A DNA stretch of 64,000 bases from positions 118,235,203-118,299,202 of the forward strand of contig OY757024.1 in the NCBI GenBank assembly GCA_963580285.1. Reading direction: 5' to 3'. Below are positions 1 through 10,094 of the stretch, one piece after another. The DNA is from Lucinisca nassula. Taxonomy: Eukaryota; Mollusca; Bivalvia; Lucinida; Lucinidae. Under the pieces are notes generated by a model. It was not told where the DNA came from, did no database searches, and worked only from the letters and a program-made list of their open reading frames with translations. Each line of letters begins with the position of its first letter. The first letter of the stretch is position 1. Both the position numbers and the translations under genes were made by a program.

Positions 1-445
1 CTTCGGCACTTTGAACATTGTACCCCAGATTAGACGCCGCAAAACGCTGCGTCTGGTCTGGCAGGGTCTATACTCTTTGCTGATTATCAGAATGTTTTGT
101 ATTATTTACAATAAAAGCAGCAAGCAAGTACTATACTAATGGATAATCAAAATGCTTTTGCCTTTTTCGGGAACGCTTAAACGGCACGCTTAAAACAGAT
201 TGCCAGCTCTGTGACAGGGAATTACTGTCATGTCGAAGATATGCCGAAGAAAAAGTCAAGTAAAATGTCAAATACTGTAAATTCTTCATTATGAAATGAT
301 CTTAGTTTTGCCTTATAATGTTTTGTTTCATATGTCTCTAGGAATGACATTTATCACTTGATTAGTCATAGCATTCTTAACACACAAATATTAAAAGTAC
401 ATCGAAGTTGGCTCAGTGTGTGTACAGAACAGATACAAGCAAACC
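1..445. other. Mostly unannotated; hairpin remnant at 1-85
   Basis: At about 20-80 an imperfect hairpin (AGACGCCGC against GCTGCGTCT) belongs to the hairpin type seen intact in the piggyBac-like MITE at 17.74-17.97 kb. I recognise nothing in 86-445, which is AT-rich. Confidence 0.4.
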
Positions 446-690
446 ATCATGAAATTTTATACAGTAAAACTGGGGTTTACAGGGTATACATTATTATCTT
501 ATTTCTGCTCAATAACATAGATTGTGGAAACTCGTTAGAACCGCCTCAACTTGAGGCGGTTCTAACAAGTAACCACAATCTATGTTATGAGCAGAACGTT
601 GAAGACCAAAATAAGGGATTTTTTTTGTGTGTGAAACTTTTCATTTTTGGTGATAAACTTTTCAATATACTTGATTAGGCATGTTTTGTA
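446..690. mobile_element. H-element, 5' end damaged
   Basis: The hairpin at 502-596 has nearly perfect arms running from TCTGCTCAATAACATAG to CTATGTTATGAGCAGA around the GAACCGCCTC/GAGGCGGTTC core. The right end (about 675-690, TTAGGCATGTTTTG) matches the diagnostic terminus of the family. The left terminus appears deleted. Confidence 0.65.
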
Positions 691-1028
691 ATGACCTTAT
701 CCCAGTGACAGCGACTCTATTTGATTATTATTTGTCAATGTCTGTTATCATGATCCGCCAACACAAGAATGCATGCAAACAAACGCATGAACACACAGCA
801 TAAATCAGAGCCCATTACGGATTGTTATTTTTATGAATTACTCAACAGCATGTCTGCGGGGTAAAGGTAGGACGGTGCATTAAAATACATCTGTTCATGA
901 ACATCTTATTATGAGGTGAAGACAAAATAAACTTTTTCGACTCTCACAGTATTTTTCTTTTCTTTTTTTTCCTACCCCAAAGTATGACTTTCCAGTCCAC
1001 AGTTTTCAGATGAAATATCGTCAGCATA
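691..1028. other. No recognised feature
   Basis: AT-rich sequence without a credible reading frame or a repeat shared elsewhere in the window. Confidence 0.3.
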
Positions 1029-1030
1029 TA

Positions 1031-1235
1031 CAGTAAAATTCCTATATTAAGACCACCTTTTGGACTGTTCAAAAGTGGTCTTTAAGACCACTTTTGAACA
1101 GTCCAAAAGGTGGTCCCTGACCAGAGGAATTGTGGGCAGAAAACTCAAAGGAAGGTTAAGTGAAGCCTTCAAAATAAGCTTCTTAAAGCAGAATTAGTCT
1201 TAATTTTAGGTGGTCTTAATAGCGGAATTTCACTG
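1031..1235. mobile_element. TA-flanked MITE with central perfect hairpin
   Basis: The ends are inverted: CAGTAAAATTCC at 1031 against the complement of GGAATTTCACTG ending at 1235, continuing into TATTAAGACCACC. TA lies on both sides (1029-1030, 1236-1237). A second, internal perfect palindrome covers about 1050-1113 (AAGACCACCTTTTGG arms). The CAGT terminus with TA duplication resembles pogo/Tigger-derived MITEs. A decayed relative lies at 4111-4505. Confidence 0.75.
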
Positions 1236-1302
1236 TATGCTCTCAAGAAAGGTTTTGGGTGATATTAAGACACATCGCTTCAGCCACAAGGTCAATGGGT
1301 TT

Positions 1303-1491
1303 TCCCCCTTATCCCGCTGATCACAACAATCCCTACTTTTGAAACCAGTGTAGATCCAGATAATCTGATCAGGATCTACCCTGTTTGACATTCGGTTTGT
1401 GAATTTGTAGGAATAAATTTCATCAAGCAATCTGATTGGTTCAAAGTCAGAAGTGGTCGTGGCAACATTAATTATTCAGCGGGATAAGGTT
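1303..1491. mobile_element. PiggyBac-like MITE, degenerate
   Basis: The inverted ends are CCTTATCCCGCTGA and TCAGCGGGATAAGG. The interior carries GTGTAGATCCAGAT..ATCTGATCAGGATCTAC, the hairpin of the better preserved copies at 4274 and 63399. The TTAA target is no longer intact here. Confidence 0.6.
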
Positions 1492-1856
1492 AGCAGTCTA
1501 CCATGGGGGAAATAACAGCACGCCTATATATGTAGAGAAAAGGAACTGTGATTTATTCTGCAATAAATCACTTGGAAGAAGAGCGTGACACACAAAAAAA
1601 ACACACAATTTTGTGACGTCAATCCAAGGTTCTTTGACGTTAGACGGTGTAACATCATTTTCCCGCATCGAACACATCACAAAATGGATGTGGAACAGTC
1701 CGTTATTTTGGCCTCATTTCTTAAGCAACGGCCAAAGGATGGGAGAATTTGAAGGAAACAACCGCGGCAATTTTATTATCGTCAATTTTATGTTAGAATC
1801 GAAATGTGCGAATTGAAGACTTTCGACCATCATAGTATTTTTGTCCGCACACGAGT
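1492..1856. other. No recognised feature
   Basis: Short open frames occur on both strands without splice signals, domain similarity or codon pattern that I can defend. Confidence 0.3.
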
Positions 1857-2066
1857 ACTGGTAAACTGCTAAGAGGACTGATCTAAGCCTGCCCAGGCAA
1901 AGCGGTGCGAGCCGGACCGTCCATGCTTATAGACCCTATTGGTTTTATTGGGCTTGAGATGCTTTTTCATCTCAATGTCGGGTAAAAGTTCCACACAATT
2001 GGAAGAACGTCTCCAAAAATGACCTTTACTGTGTTGACGGGGACGTTAAACCTGAACTCAGTCAGT
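1857..2066 (+). mobile_element. SINE-G, 5' truncated
   Basis: It begins inside the body (TGGTAAACTGCTAAGAGG) and runs through CTAAGCCTGCCCAGGC and CATCTCAATGTCGGG to the tail TGTTGACGGGGACGTTAAAC. The head is missing, as expected for incomplete reverse transcription. Confidence 0.8.
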
Positions 2067-2356
2067 TAGTCATTTTATAGATACGAAATTATCACTGAGA
2101 CGGTCTTTACCAGATTATATCACAACTTTAACGAGCCGGTCTTAATCAGAGGTTTGCTAAAACTGCTCTAAAACTGCCATGGAGCGATCTGGCTCCGAGT
2201 TTATAAAACTGTTTATTGAACACGAAATTTGCAATATTCGTAAAGTTAAAATGCAAAAAAGTTAAGCTATTTTCCGTCTCAGTTCTGCAAAGAATGTCAT
2301 TTGTTCTCTTGTATCACTTGGCCAATCAAAACAATCAGTGCACACATATCATATTC

Positions 2357-3055
2357 GACTGTCCTGACACTATTGAACATAAATGTTCTGACACTATTGA
2401 ACATAAATGTCCTGGCACTATTGAACATAAATGTCCTGACACTATTGAACATAAATGTCCTGACACTATTAAACATAAATGTCCTGACACTATTAAACAT
2501 AAATGTCCTGACACTATTAAACATAAATGTCCTGGCACTATTGAACATAAATGTCCTGACACTATTGAACATAAATGTCCTGACACTATTAAACATAAAT
2601 GTCCTGACACTATTAAACATAAATGTCCTGACACTATTAAACATAAATGTCCTGACACTATTAAACATAAATGTCCTGACACTATTAAACATAAATGTCC
2701 TGACACTATTAAACATAAATGTCCTGACACTATTGAACATAAATGTCCTGACACTATTAAACATAAATGTCCTGGCACTATTAAACATAAATGTCCTGAC
2801 ACTATTGAACATAAATGTCCTGACACTATTAAACATAAATGTCCTGACACTATTGAACATAAATGTCCTGACACTATTAAACATAAATGTCCTGACACTA
2901 TTAAACATAAATGTCCTGACACTATTAAACATAAATGTCCTGACACTATTAAACATAAATGTCCTGACACTATTAAACATAAATGTCCTGACACTATTAA
3001 ACATAAATGTCCTGACACTATTAAACATAAATGTCCTGACACTAATGCACATAAA
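2357..3055. repeat. 24-bp minisatellite, about 29 units
   Basis: The unit TGACACTATTAAACATAAATGTCC repeats head to tail about 29 times. Variation is restricted mainly to two positions (A or G in the ATTRAAC and TGRCAC steps) plus single base changes in the first and last units. The 24-bp period is a multiple of three and the unit lacks stops in four frames, so the array yields four long open frames, one reading (D/G)TI(K/E)HKCP. There are no spacers, so it is not a CRISPR array. The proteins are very likely artefacts. Confidence 0.95.
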
Positions 3056-3219
3056 TTTCAAACATCAGTCTTACAACTGTCTATTTGTGTGAAACTTCAA
3101 TATTAAGGACTCAAATCCTTTATCTCAGGTGAGCAATATATGGCTATCATGGCACTCGAGTTCTTAAATATAGTCCAAACACGGAAACATGACTATATAA
3201 TTTCGAGTTGCTAGAACTG

Positions 3220-4000
3220 TAAGCAAAGCTAGCGTGGGTAGGTGGAACTCGTAGCCTTGGTTGGCAATCCACCTAGGGGTTTATGGTCCCTAAACAAAAC
3301 ATAGCCAGTGGCAGGGGGGACCAACTTTTTTCTTAATTGAATACTAACTCCCCCTATTGGGTGGACTGGCCTCGCGTTACTTTGTGCACAGCTGTGGTCG
3401 TCCATCGAAATCCTGTGTTGGTGCTTGGTCACTCTGCCACTGCAAGGGGTAGATGGAGCTCTCAGGCCCTGGTCGGCAATCCATCTAGGAGAAGGCAACT
3501 CCAAACAAAAACTTACATATCTAGATTTGCCTGTTCCAGCTATGTGAAGCCTGCTACGGCTGCTGGGGCGGAAGAAATCATTTCTCTGATTCAACGGTCC
3601 AAACGGCGGTGCAGCAGCGTGTTGTGGAGCATGAAGAGCATGGCAAGGCACTAAAGAAGTCATGGTCATCCACTGCATCCGGGCTTAGCTCCAGATGGCT
3701 CGACACTGTCTTGCCTCTGGATCCAGCTAGGTCAGGACGAGAGTGTGAGGTTGACTCTGCGCGCCTCTCCCTCACTAAAATCAAATTCACACCGCATGTC
3801 ATCTTAATCATAAACACACAATCACTGCAGGCACAAATATGCATGAAACTCAAAAAGCCCCGTGGCGATGGGTGATCAGCGAAGCAGCAGGTGAGGATAC
3901 AGTGGAAGCTGTAGTTGCGAACCTGCACACAGGCGGCCTGGTTCTATATGGTCGCTTTCCTTAAGAATGAAGCAGTATGGGGAATTCGGCAGCCGAACTG
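3220..4000. repeat. Unclassified repeat-like block
   Basis: Two related stretches, about 3234-3310 and 3455-3520, share GGCAATCCA(C/T)CTAGG. The block is more GC-rich than its surroundings and has the feel of an untranslated part of a retroelement. I cannot assign it, and no second copy exists in this window. Confidence 0.3.
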
Positions 4001-4110
4001 AATGACTGAGCAGACCGTTTTATGATCGCACTGTAAACCCCCTCAGCATTTGCTGGGGCTCGGTGATAGGTCCATGCATCACTCAGGTTGGAAACGCATA
4101 TAAAGATGCA

Positions 4111-4505
4111 CAGTAAATTCCTATATTAAGACCTCCTTAGGGAGACAAGTGGTCTTTAAAACCACTTTTAAACAGTCCCGAAGGTGTTCCATGACCAGAG
4201 GACACTGTATGGAGAAACATCAAAGAAAGAATAACTGCAACCTACTAATAAGCTTTTTTAAAGCAGAATTAGGCTTAACCCTCATCTTGCTGAATTTTCA
4301 TTTAAGCCACACCCTTTTCTGTCTATCAACCAATCAAATTACTTGATGTAATTTATTGCTACAAAATCATAAACCGAATGCTAAACAGTGTAGATCCTGA
4401 TCAGAAGCCATCTGATCTGGATCTACACTGTTTCCAAAGATAGGGGTTGTCGTGAACAGCAACATAAGGGTTAATTTTAGGTGGTCTTAATAGTGGAATG
4501 GCACA
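4111..4505. mobile_element. Decayed TA-type MITE interrupted by another MITE
   Basis: The left part (from CAGTAAATTCCTATATTAAG) and the right part (to about 4505, GGTGGTCTTAATAGTGGAATG) align with the element at 1031-1235. They are separated by the piggyBac-like MITE at 4274-4472. The intact relative near 1193-1210 supplies the empty site, a single TTAA. Confidence 0.7.
4274..4472. mobile_element. PiggyBac-like MITE nested at TTAA
   Basis: Flanked by TTAA on both sides, with ends CCCTCATCTTGCTGA and AACAGCAACATAAGGG. The interior hairpin is AACAGTGTAGATCCTGATCAG..CTGATCTGGATCTACACTGTT. The TTAA duplication plus CCCT/AGGG termini fit piggyBac; no transposase is present. Confidence 0.7.
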
Positions 4506-4611
4506 GAAACCATACTCATAAATATTCTTATAATCGTGCATGTTATCCGAATGTAAACCCATGTTTTATGACTCGCGATTTAACATATGATATTGTTTTT
4601 TTCTGTTGTTT

Positions 4612-4858
4612 TGTTTGTTTGTTTGTTTGTTTTAAGGCCCTTTCAAGATTATTTCACTAAGTACAAACCGATCGTTAATCACAGGTGGGCGAAAACCGGA
4701 GTATCTTAAAAAAAAAACAAAAAAAAAAACAACATAAAAAAACCTGAGCTGTCGTTGCAGAACTTAGTAGTGGCGTCTCACATGTGACCCGAGCTCGAAC
4801 CACAGCATTGAGAGACCTAATGATTAAAAGTCAGCGCTAACATAAGACTAACACAGTC
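4612..4858 (-). mobile_element. tRNA-Lys-like SINE, degenerate
   Basis: On the minus strand the head remnant includes GACTTTTAATCATTAGGTCTC and a B-box-like GTTCGAGC, followed by a body shared with the fuller copy at 51930-52163 (GGGCGAAAACCGGAGTA). It ends in a run of AAAC repeats. A-rich expansions interrupt the middle. Confidence 0.6.
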
Positions 4859-5101
4859 GTGTTATGTGCATTCTCACATCTTCAAAATGACATTCTTCTG
4901 CTCAAAATGTGACATTTTGGTCGTGTGTTTGACAATCGACCCTAAATTACTAAGCACAATAGCTTTTTTCTTGTTGATGTCCACGTGACTAGCACTGATT
5001 GTAACGGTTATTCATAGAAAATAGCCGGACAAGTCTTATCGCTGTTGTGTCAGAGTGTTGCGTAAGAGTGTTATCAAAATAATCCGATCTGGAATCATGT
5101 A

Positions 5102-5446
5102 CAGTCGAACTTCAATGGCTCGAACACCTTTGGGACCACAAAATCTGTTCGAGACAGGGGTAGTTCGAGCCAATGAGGTTACTGTCAGGATGCATAACGA
5201 GATACTTTAAGACATCTTTTCGGTGTTCTATAATGATAATCTATGCTGTGTGTACTCATTAGAATCGCCTCATCGAGGCGATTCTAATGAGTACACACAG
5301 CATACATTTGCAAGATAAAAGACTAAAATCTCCTTAATTACACCCCACTATTTCTTATGTAGAGGATTTCGCTAGGGGCTCAAGAATGGGTTCGACACAT
5401 CCATGGTAAACGAGCCTTCGGTGTTCGAGCCATCGAAGTTCTACTG
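5102..5446. mobile_element. Pogo-like MITE, full length
   Basis: The termini are inverted over about 25 bp: CAGTCGAACTTCAATGGCTC at the left and its complement-like GAGCCATCGAAGTTCTACTG at the right, flanked by TA. The centre holds a near-perfect hairpin (about 5245-5310) with core TTAGAATCGCCTC/GAGGCGATTCTAA. There is no open frame. CAGT termini and TA targets are typical of pogo/Tigger. Confidence 0.8.
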
Positions 5447-5698
5447 TATTGGGTTTTGCGAAGAGTGCTGACCCGGATCAGACGCCGCTGATCAGTGTCT
5501 ACGTTGGTTGCTTTCAGTACAGAAATTCAAGGGTTAAACGAAAGAGTCTGAGCCCCGTTTAGGACAATCTTTCCAGCATATACTCAGAGACAATCTGTAC
5601 ATCAGTGCTGATAGTGTTTTGGTTCTTATACGAGCTCGGAAAATGGCCCTGATCTCGGATTAAGACTGTGTCGTTTAATCATTACATTTGCCCCCCCC
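5447..5698. other. Hairpin remnant and unannotated sequence
   Basis: About 5455-5520 is a decayed copy of the GATCAGACGCCG hairpin type. Nothing is recognised in the remainder. Confidence 0.35.
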
Positions 5699-6003
5699 CC
5701 CCCGCCCATCGGGGCATGAAGAAATAGATTGGGCTGCACGATGCTTCCACGCAGTGCTGAAACTGACAGCACATGAGTACTGTTAAAACCGTAGACGGAC
5801 TAAGCCTGCCCAGGGAAAGTTGTGCGAGTCAGACTGTCCAGTACAGTCTAAGCCGTATTGGTTTCATTGGGCAGAAGGGCTTGAGAGGTCATGTCATCTC
5901 AATGTCAGGTAAAGTCCTGGAAAATTGGAAGCTATGTCTCCGAAATGGCCTAAATAGTGCTGACGGGGACGTTAAACTACAATAAAACAAGCAAACAAAC
6001 AAA
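5699..6003 (+). mobile_element. SINE-G, near full length
   Basis: The head is CCCGCCCATCGGGGC. The body has CTAAGCCTGCCCAGGG and CATCTCAATGTCAGG, and the tail TGCTGACGGGGACGTTAAAC is followed by AAAC repeats. Immediately upstream is a homopolymer C run. Confidence 0.85.
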
Positions 6004-6210
6004 CTAATTAATCATTGCAGTCCGGAATTTAAACCAAAGTGTATGTAGTGGTATATTATGAGTGTTCATCGAGACGATTCTAATGAGTATGCACAACATT
6101 CATTTTAAAATTAAAACATGGGAAAGATCTTTTTTAATGATCCCAAAATATTTGCAACCTGCACCTATCGGAAGAATTCCTGTGTGGCTAAAGTTCGAAT
6201 TATTTGATTG

Positions 6211-6712
6211 CCGCTGACCGGTGATCAGGGAGTCGCGCGGCCCCCGCCCATATGGGCTTGAAGAAATATATGGGCTGCATGATGCTACCACGCAGAGCTG
6301 AATCCGGCCCGCACACTAGTACTGGTAAACCGCTAAGAGGATCTAAGCCTGTCCAGGAACCCCGGTGCGAGGCGTTCTGTTCATGCTAATAAACCCTATT
6401 GGTTTCATTGGGCGACAGGGCTTGAGATGTCATTTCATCTCAATGTCGGGTAAAAGTCCCACAAAATTGGAAGCAACGTCTCGAAAATGACCTTTACAGT
6501 GTTGACGGGGGCGTTAAACCTCAAATCAAACAAACAAACAAATCAGGGAGTCGCGAGTTCGATACCATTCTTACACGGATTGATAATGAAATTGTTTTCA
6601 TTCATTTTCTTCCGCTGAAAGAATGCGCAGCTGCCCAGGAAAACAATAAACTGATCGGCTCGATATGACCACAATACCGTTGACCGAGCCGTTAAACTCC
6701 AATAAGACAAAT
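6211..6712 (+). mobile_element. SINE-T fragment split by a SINE-G
   Basis: The anticodon-arm part of the tRNA-like head (CTGACCGGTGATCAGGGAG) ends at 6237 and resumes at 6542 with GAGTTCGATACC, continuing to the tail GAGCCGTTAAACTCCAATA near 6712. The gap is exactly the SINE-G at 6238-6541, so this element was the older resident. Confidence 0.75.
6238..6541 (+). mobile_element. SINE-G, full length, with 14-bp target duplication
   Basis: ATCAGGGAGTCGCG lies directly before (6224-6237) and after (6542-6555). The head is intact and the tail ends in AAAC repeats. The duplication marks a target-primed insertion into an older SINE-T. Confidence 0.9.
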
Positions 6713-6719
6713 GAAGTGT

Positions 6720-7190
6720 TCGAGTCGCTGGTGTAATTTGACATGAGACTAAATTTGTCAATGTAATCACCCAATAGGTGGGTGCATTATCGGCATCTCG
6801 TGAATTGCGACCCATTAACCGTCAAGTATTGAATAACAATATCGGCCTCTTCGGAAAACGGCGAAGATTAATATAATTTATTATTAATTGACTGTCCTAT
6901 ATTACACAAGGACAACCAATATTAAAAAATCATAAATCGTGTTTTTGATTGCGTCAGTTAATAAAATTGTCATTAAACAAGTAATTTCGTATTGTCCCAG
7001 TTACAGGTCCTCAGTCAGCTGTATTGGCCTCGGCCTTCGGCCTCGTGCCAATACAGCAGACCTCGGACCTGTAACTAGGCCAATACGAAATTATTTGATT
7101 AATAACATTAACATTAAAGTATTGAATAACAATATCGGCCTCTTCGGAAAACGGCGAAGATTAATATATGCATTCAGTCGGGTGTGAAAT
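6720..7190. repeat. Interspersed repeat with 52-bp direct repeat and foldback insertion
   Basis: The sequence aligns in parts with 8640-8905 (shared CGTGAATTGCGACCCATT and GCATTCAGTCGGGTGTGA). An exact 52-bp direct repeat (6824-6875 and 7117-7168, beginning AAGTATTGAATAACAAT) brackets an insertion. The insertion contains a strong palindrome around 7000-7080 (arms TACAGGTCC..GACCTGTA; centre GGCCTCGGCCTTCGGCCTCG). Confidence 0.65.
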
Positions 7191-7201
7191 CATGGTAATA
7201 T

Positions 7202-7365
7202 ACCTTATTTGCATTATCTGGTGGTTCCTAGTCTGAAGGTTATCAGTGTTGGAAAAACAGGTAACCAGACCCCCCTGACCTTTCAAGGTCAGGGGGGTCT
7301 GGTAACCTGTTTTCCATTATTGACAATGTGCAAGCTGGAAGCCAGCAAATAATGCAAATATGGTG
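7202..7365. mobile_element. Hairpin MITE, copy 1
   Basis: Nearly the whole element is one palindrome. Its ends are ACCTTATTTGCATTAT and AATGCAAATATGGTGA, and its centre is CCCTGACCTTTCAAGGTCAG flanked by ACAGGTAACCAGACC arms. A second copy lies at 60899-61070. Confidence 0.8.
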
Positions 7366-7619
7366 AGTAGAGGTCATCCGTCTCATGTCAAATTGCACCA
7401 GCTATACTGTATATTTATGAAGACCTTATTGTACCACCTTGACCCCACGTCAAACTCACGTAAAGTTTCTCTTTAGACAATCAAAGTGACGGAGGTTTTA
7501 TTGCACGCAGTTGCCCCGGGCAATAGTTATCTGACAGATTGGCCGAAACAGGGGGTTACGCTTCAACGCCGACTGTGTATTTAGATTTACCGTAATAACG
7601 TTACGTTGAAACAATTTTG
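7366..7619. other. No recognised feature
   Basis: Unique-looking sequence. I see no coding exon or repeat match. Confidence 0.3.
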
Positions 7620-7795
7620 TGTTTGGTTTGTTCGTTTTGGAGTTCAGCGGCCCAGTCAACACTATGTAGGTCATATCGAGCTGGTCAGTTTACCTAATCA
7701 CACTTTTCCTGGGTAGGCTTACACATAAGCGGTTAACGTGTACAGTACACATCACATTCGCTGTCCTTCTTGAATCAGCGGCGTGTGTTGGGGGA
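7620..7795 (-). mobile_element. SINE-T, 5' truncated
   Basis: Read on the minus strand, it holds the family body (CTAGGCTTACACATAAGCGG region) and ends in the AGTGTTGACTGGGCCG-type tail. The tRNA-like head is absent. Confidence 0.65.
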
Positions 7796-7883
7796 AAATG
7801 CAAAAAGTTACACAGCTAAACCTATAAAATGTATAAAAATATATTTTCATAAAGGTATATATAAAAAATAATATTAGATAGGT

Positions 7884-7990
7884 CATCCCATCGGAGCTTG
7901 TGCGCTCAGCAAAGAAAAGACTCTGAGCAGTCTGTGCATCCACGCAGGCTGATCAGAGTCTTTGTTGTGCGCTACACGGACTTCTTTTAA
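7884..7990. repeat. Hairpin element of the GCGCAGGCTGATC type
   Basis: Imperfect arms meet around CTGTGCATCCACGCAGG. Comparable hairpins with the CAGCCTGCGC/GCGCAGGCTG core lie near 15165-15260 and 60163-60225. Confidence 0.5.
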
Positions 7991-8029
7991 CTCGATCGGT
8001 GCGCAGAGAAATAGATTGGGCTGCCTGAA

Positions 8030-8112
8030 AACAAATTGCACGAGTTTTGGTAAAGATATATGTTCTATAAGAAGGGTTATCCTTTGGAAGCAAGGAATAC
8101 ACCACAGAACTT
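8030..8112 (-). mobile_element. Fragment of the hammerhead-bearing retroelement
   Basis: On the minus strand, GTTCTGTGGTGTATTCC joined to TTGCTTCCAAAGGATAACCC matches the tail-to-head junction of the element at 35.69-35.99 kb. The ribozyme portion is not present here. Confidence 0.55.
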
Positions 8113-8117
8113 TGGCT

Positions 8118-8290
8118 GGAGAGTCGAACCGTCCCTGCATATAAACGCTATGTGTTTGTTTGGGCGGTAGGGCTTGAGATGACATTTCACCTCAATGTCG
8201 GGTAAAAGTCCCACAAAATTAGAAGCAGCGTCACAAAAATGACCCAAATAGTGTTGACGGGGACGTAAAACCTCAGTTCAAATAAACAGA
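8118..8290 (+). mobile_element. SINE-G 3' fragment
   Basis: It starts at GAACCGTCCCTGCATATAAA and runs through CACCTCAATGTCGGG to GTGTTGACGGGGACG and an AAAC-type end. Confidence 0.75.
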
Positions 8291-8639
8291 AGTCGACGAA
8301 AAGCTTCTTGCCTAAGTTTGTATGCAGACTAATTCAAGTTCTTTCCTTTAATAGTTGACCACTATTGACATGGGAGACAAAAATACTTTAGCAGGAGTTG
8401 CCGCCCCTGATGGTGTTCCCATTCCCCTTAAGTATGTAAACAGACTAATTCGAGTCTCGCGCTCAAAGACCATGTGCTTGACGCGCTCAAAATGGGGCTT
8501 CGACGAGGCGGTTCTATAGAACATCCACAGCCTATGTTTTGAATATAAATGTGAAAACATTTCACAAATTTTCATCAGAAACCGCAATGTTTAAAATTCC
8601 ATCCAAAGTGGCAAATACAACATGTGTTTACATTAAGAT
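8291..8639. other. Largely unannotated; H-type hairpin remnant
   Basis: Around 8510-8560, GAGGCGGTTCTATAGAACATC followed by CCTATGTTTTGA is a half-hairpin of the H-element. Nothing is recognised elsewhere. Confidence 0.35.
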
Positions 8640-8905
8640 ATAGTTCGAACAAATTGACCTGAGACTAACCTTTATGCAAGGAATAAATTTGCCAAAGTTA
8701 TCGCCTAATACGTCGGCTTTCGTATCCTTCTCGTGAATTTTCGGCATCACGTGAATTGCGACCCATTTACCGACTTCTATGTATTGAATAACAATATCGT
8801 CATTTTCTGGAGACGGCGAAGATAAATACATGCATTCAGTCGGGTGTGACATTATGTTAATAGAGTTCACCAGTCTCAAGTCAATTTGTTCCAACTATAC
8901 CTTAC
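8640..8905. repeat. Interspersed repeat, second copy
   Basis: Colinear with 6720-7190 but without the foldback insertion and without the 52-bp duplication. It therefore represents the uninterrupted arrangement. Confidence 0.6.
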
Positions 8906-9019
8906 CCATATACGATATTACTTTCTTTCACGACTCTTTTTGGGACCTTTTTGTATGTTTGTATTATGCAGAAAACTCCGCTAAATCAAACTCATCTATT
9001 TGAAGCACTCAATAGTTCA

Positions 9020-9315
9020 AGCTGATTTTGAGGTATCAGTTATGTAAAGGGCATTGCATTAATACACCTATGCGGTGTAGTTCATTTTTTCACATCTCCA
9101 AAATTGCTACTTTTCTGAATAAAATCCGTTATATTTTTCTTATTTATACTAGAAACATAGGTCGTATGTGCTCGTTAGAACCGCCTAATTGTGACGGGTC
9201 TAACGAGTACCAACAGCCTATGTCTTGGAGCAGAAATAAAAAAAAAATGTATAACCCAGTAAACCTCAGTTTTGTTTTCTATATAAAAAGGGGTTACGAG
9301 GAATCTACACTGTTT
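9020..9315. mobile_element. H-element, diverged
   Basis: A hairpin around 9150-9235 pairs CATAGGTCGTATGTGCTCG with a degenerate partner around GTTAGAACCGCC. The flanking CTTATTT/AGAAATAA and CCAGTAAACCTCAG are family hallmarks. Confidence 0.6.
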
Positions 9316-9340
9316 GCTTGCTTGGAACAGTATTCGTAAT

Positions 9341-9630
9341 TTGTTTGTTTGTTTGAATTGAGGTTTAACGTCCCCGTCAACGCTATTTAGGTCATTTTGG
9401 ATACGTTGCTTCCAATTTTGTGGGACTTTACCCGACAATGAAATGAAATGACATCTCAAGCCCTGACGCCCAATGAAACCAATAGGCTTATATACGCTGG
9501 ATGATCTGACCCACACCACTTGCTTGTGCAGGCTTAGTCCCCAGTATTCATGTGCGGTCAGTTTCAGCTCTACGTGGAAGCATAATGCAGCACAATCTAT
9601 TTCTCCAAGCCCCGATAGGTGTGGGCGTAG
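9341..9630 (-). mobile_element. SINE-G, near full length
   Basis: Antisense orientation: GTTTGTTTGAATTGAGG then TTTAACGTCCCCGTCAACG, ending in the head complement CCCCGATAGGTG. Confidence 0.85.
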
Positions 9631-9748
9631 TGTTCGTAGTACTGAACGGAATTGCCTTATTTTTGGGTGATCTGAATAGCAACATTCTGTTGCCAGTGTG
9701 TTCAGCAGTACACGGAGCCCCTTGTGAATGTGATTGGTTGTGTGAGTA

Positions 9749-10094
9749 CAGTCGAACTTCAATGGCTCGAACACTTTTGGGACCTCGAAAATCTGTTCGA
9801 GACAGGGGTAGTTCGAGCCACTGAGGTTATTGTCAGGAGGCATAACGAGATGCTTTTAGACATCTTTTCGGTGTTCTATAATGAACATGTATGCTGTGTG
9901 TACTCATTAGAATCGCCTCATCGAGGCGATTCTAATGATTACACACAGCATACATTTGCAAGATAAAAGACTAAAATCTCCTGAATTATCCCCCACTATT
10001 TCTTATTTAGACGATTTCGCTAGGGGCGCAAGAATGGGTTCGACTCATCCATGGTAAACGAGCCATCGGTGTTCGAGCCATCGAAGTTCTACTG
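9749..10094. mobile_element. Pogo-like MITE, full length (346 bp)
   Basis: TA flanks at 9747-9748 and 10095-10096. It is colinear with 5102-5446 throughout, including the internal hairpin (about 9893-9952). Confidence 0.85.

Noticed and set aside
2357..3055. CRISPR array
   Set aside because: Units are contiguous without spacers, and the context is eukaryotic.
2216..3106. A 296-residue protein with (D/G)TI(K/E)HKCP repeats
   Set aside because: It is the translation of the 24-bp minisatellite; equally long frames exist in other frames and on the other strand, with no splice or promoter support.
3609..3928. Overlapping frames of about 90-116 residues
   Set aside because: Both strands are open over the same stretch, with no recognisable domain or splice signal; more likely repeat-derived.
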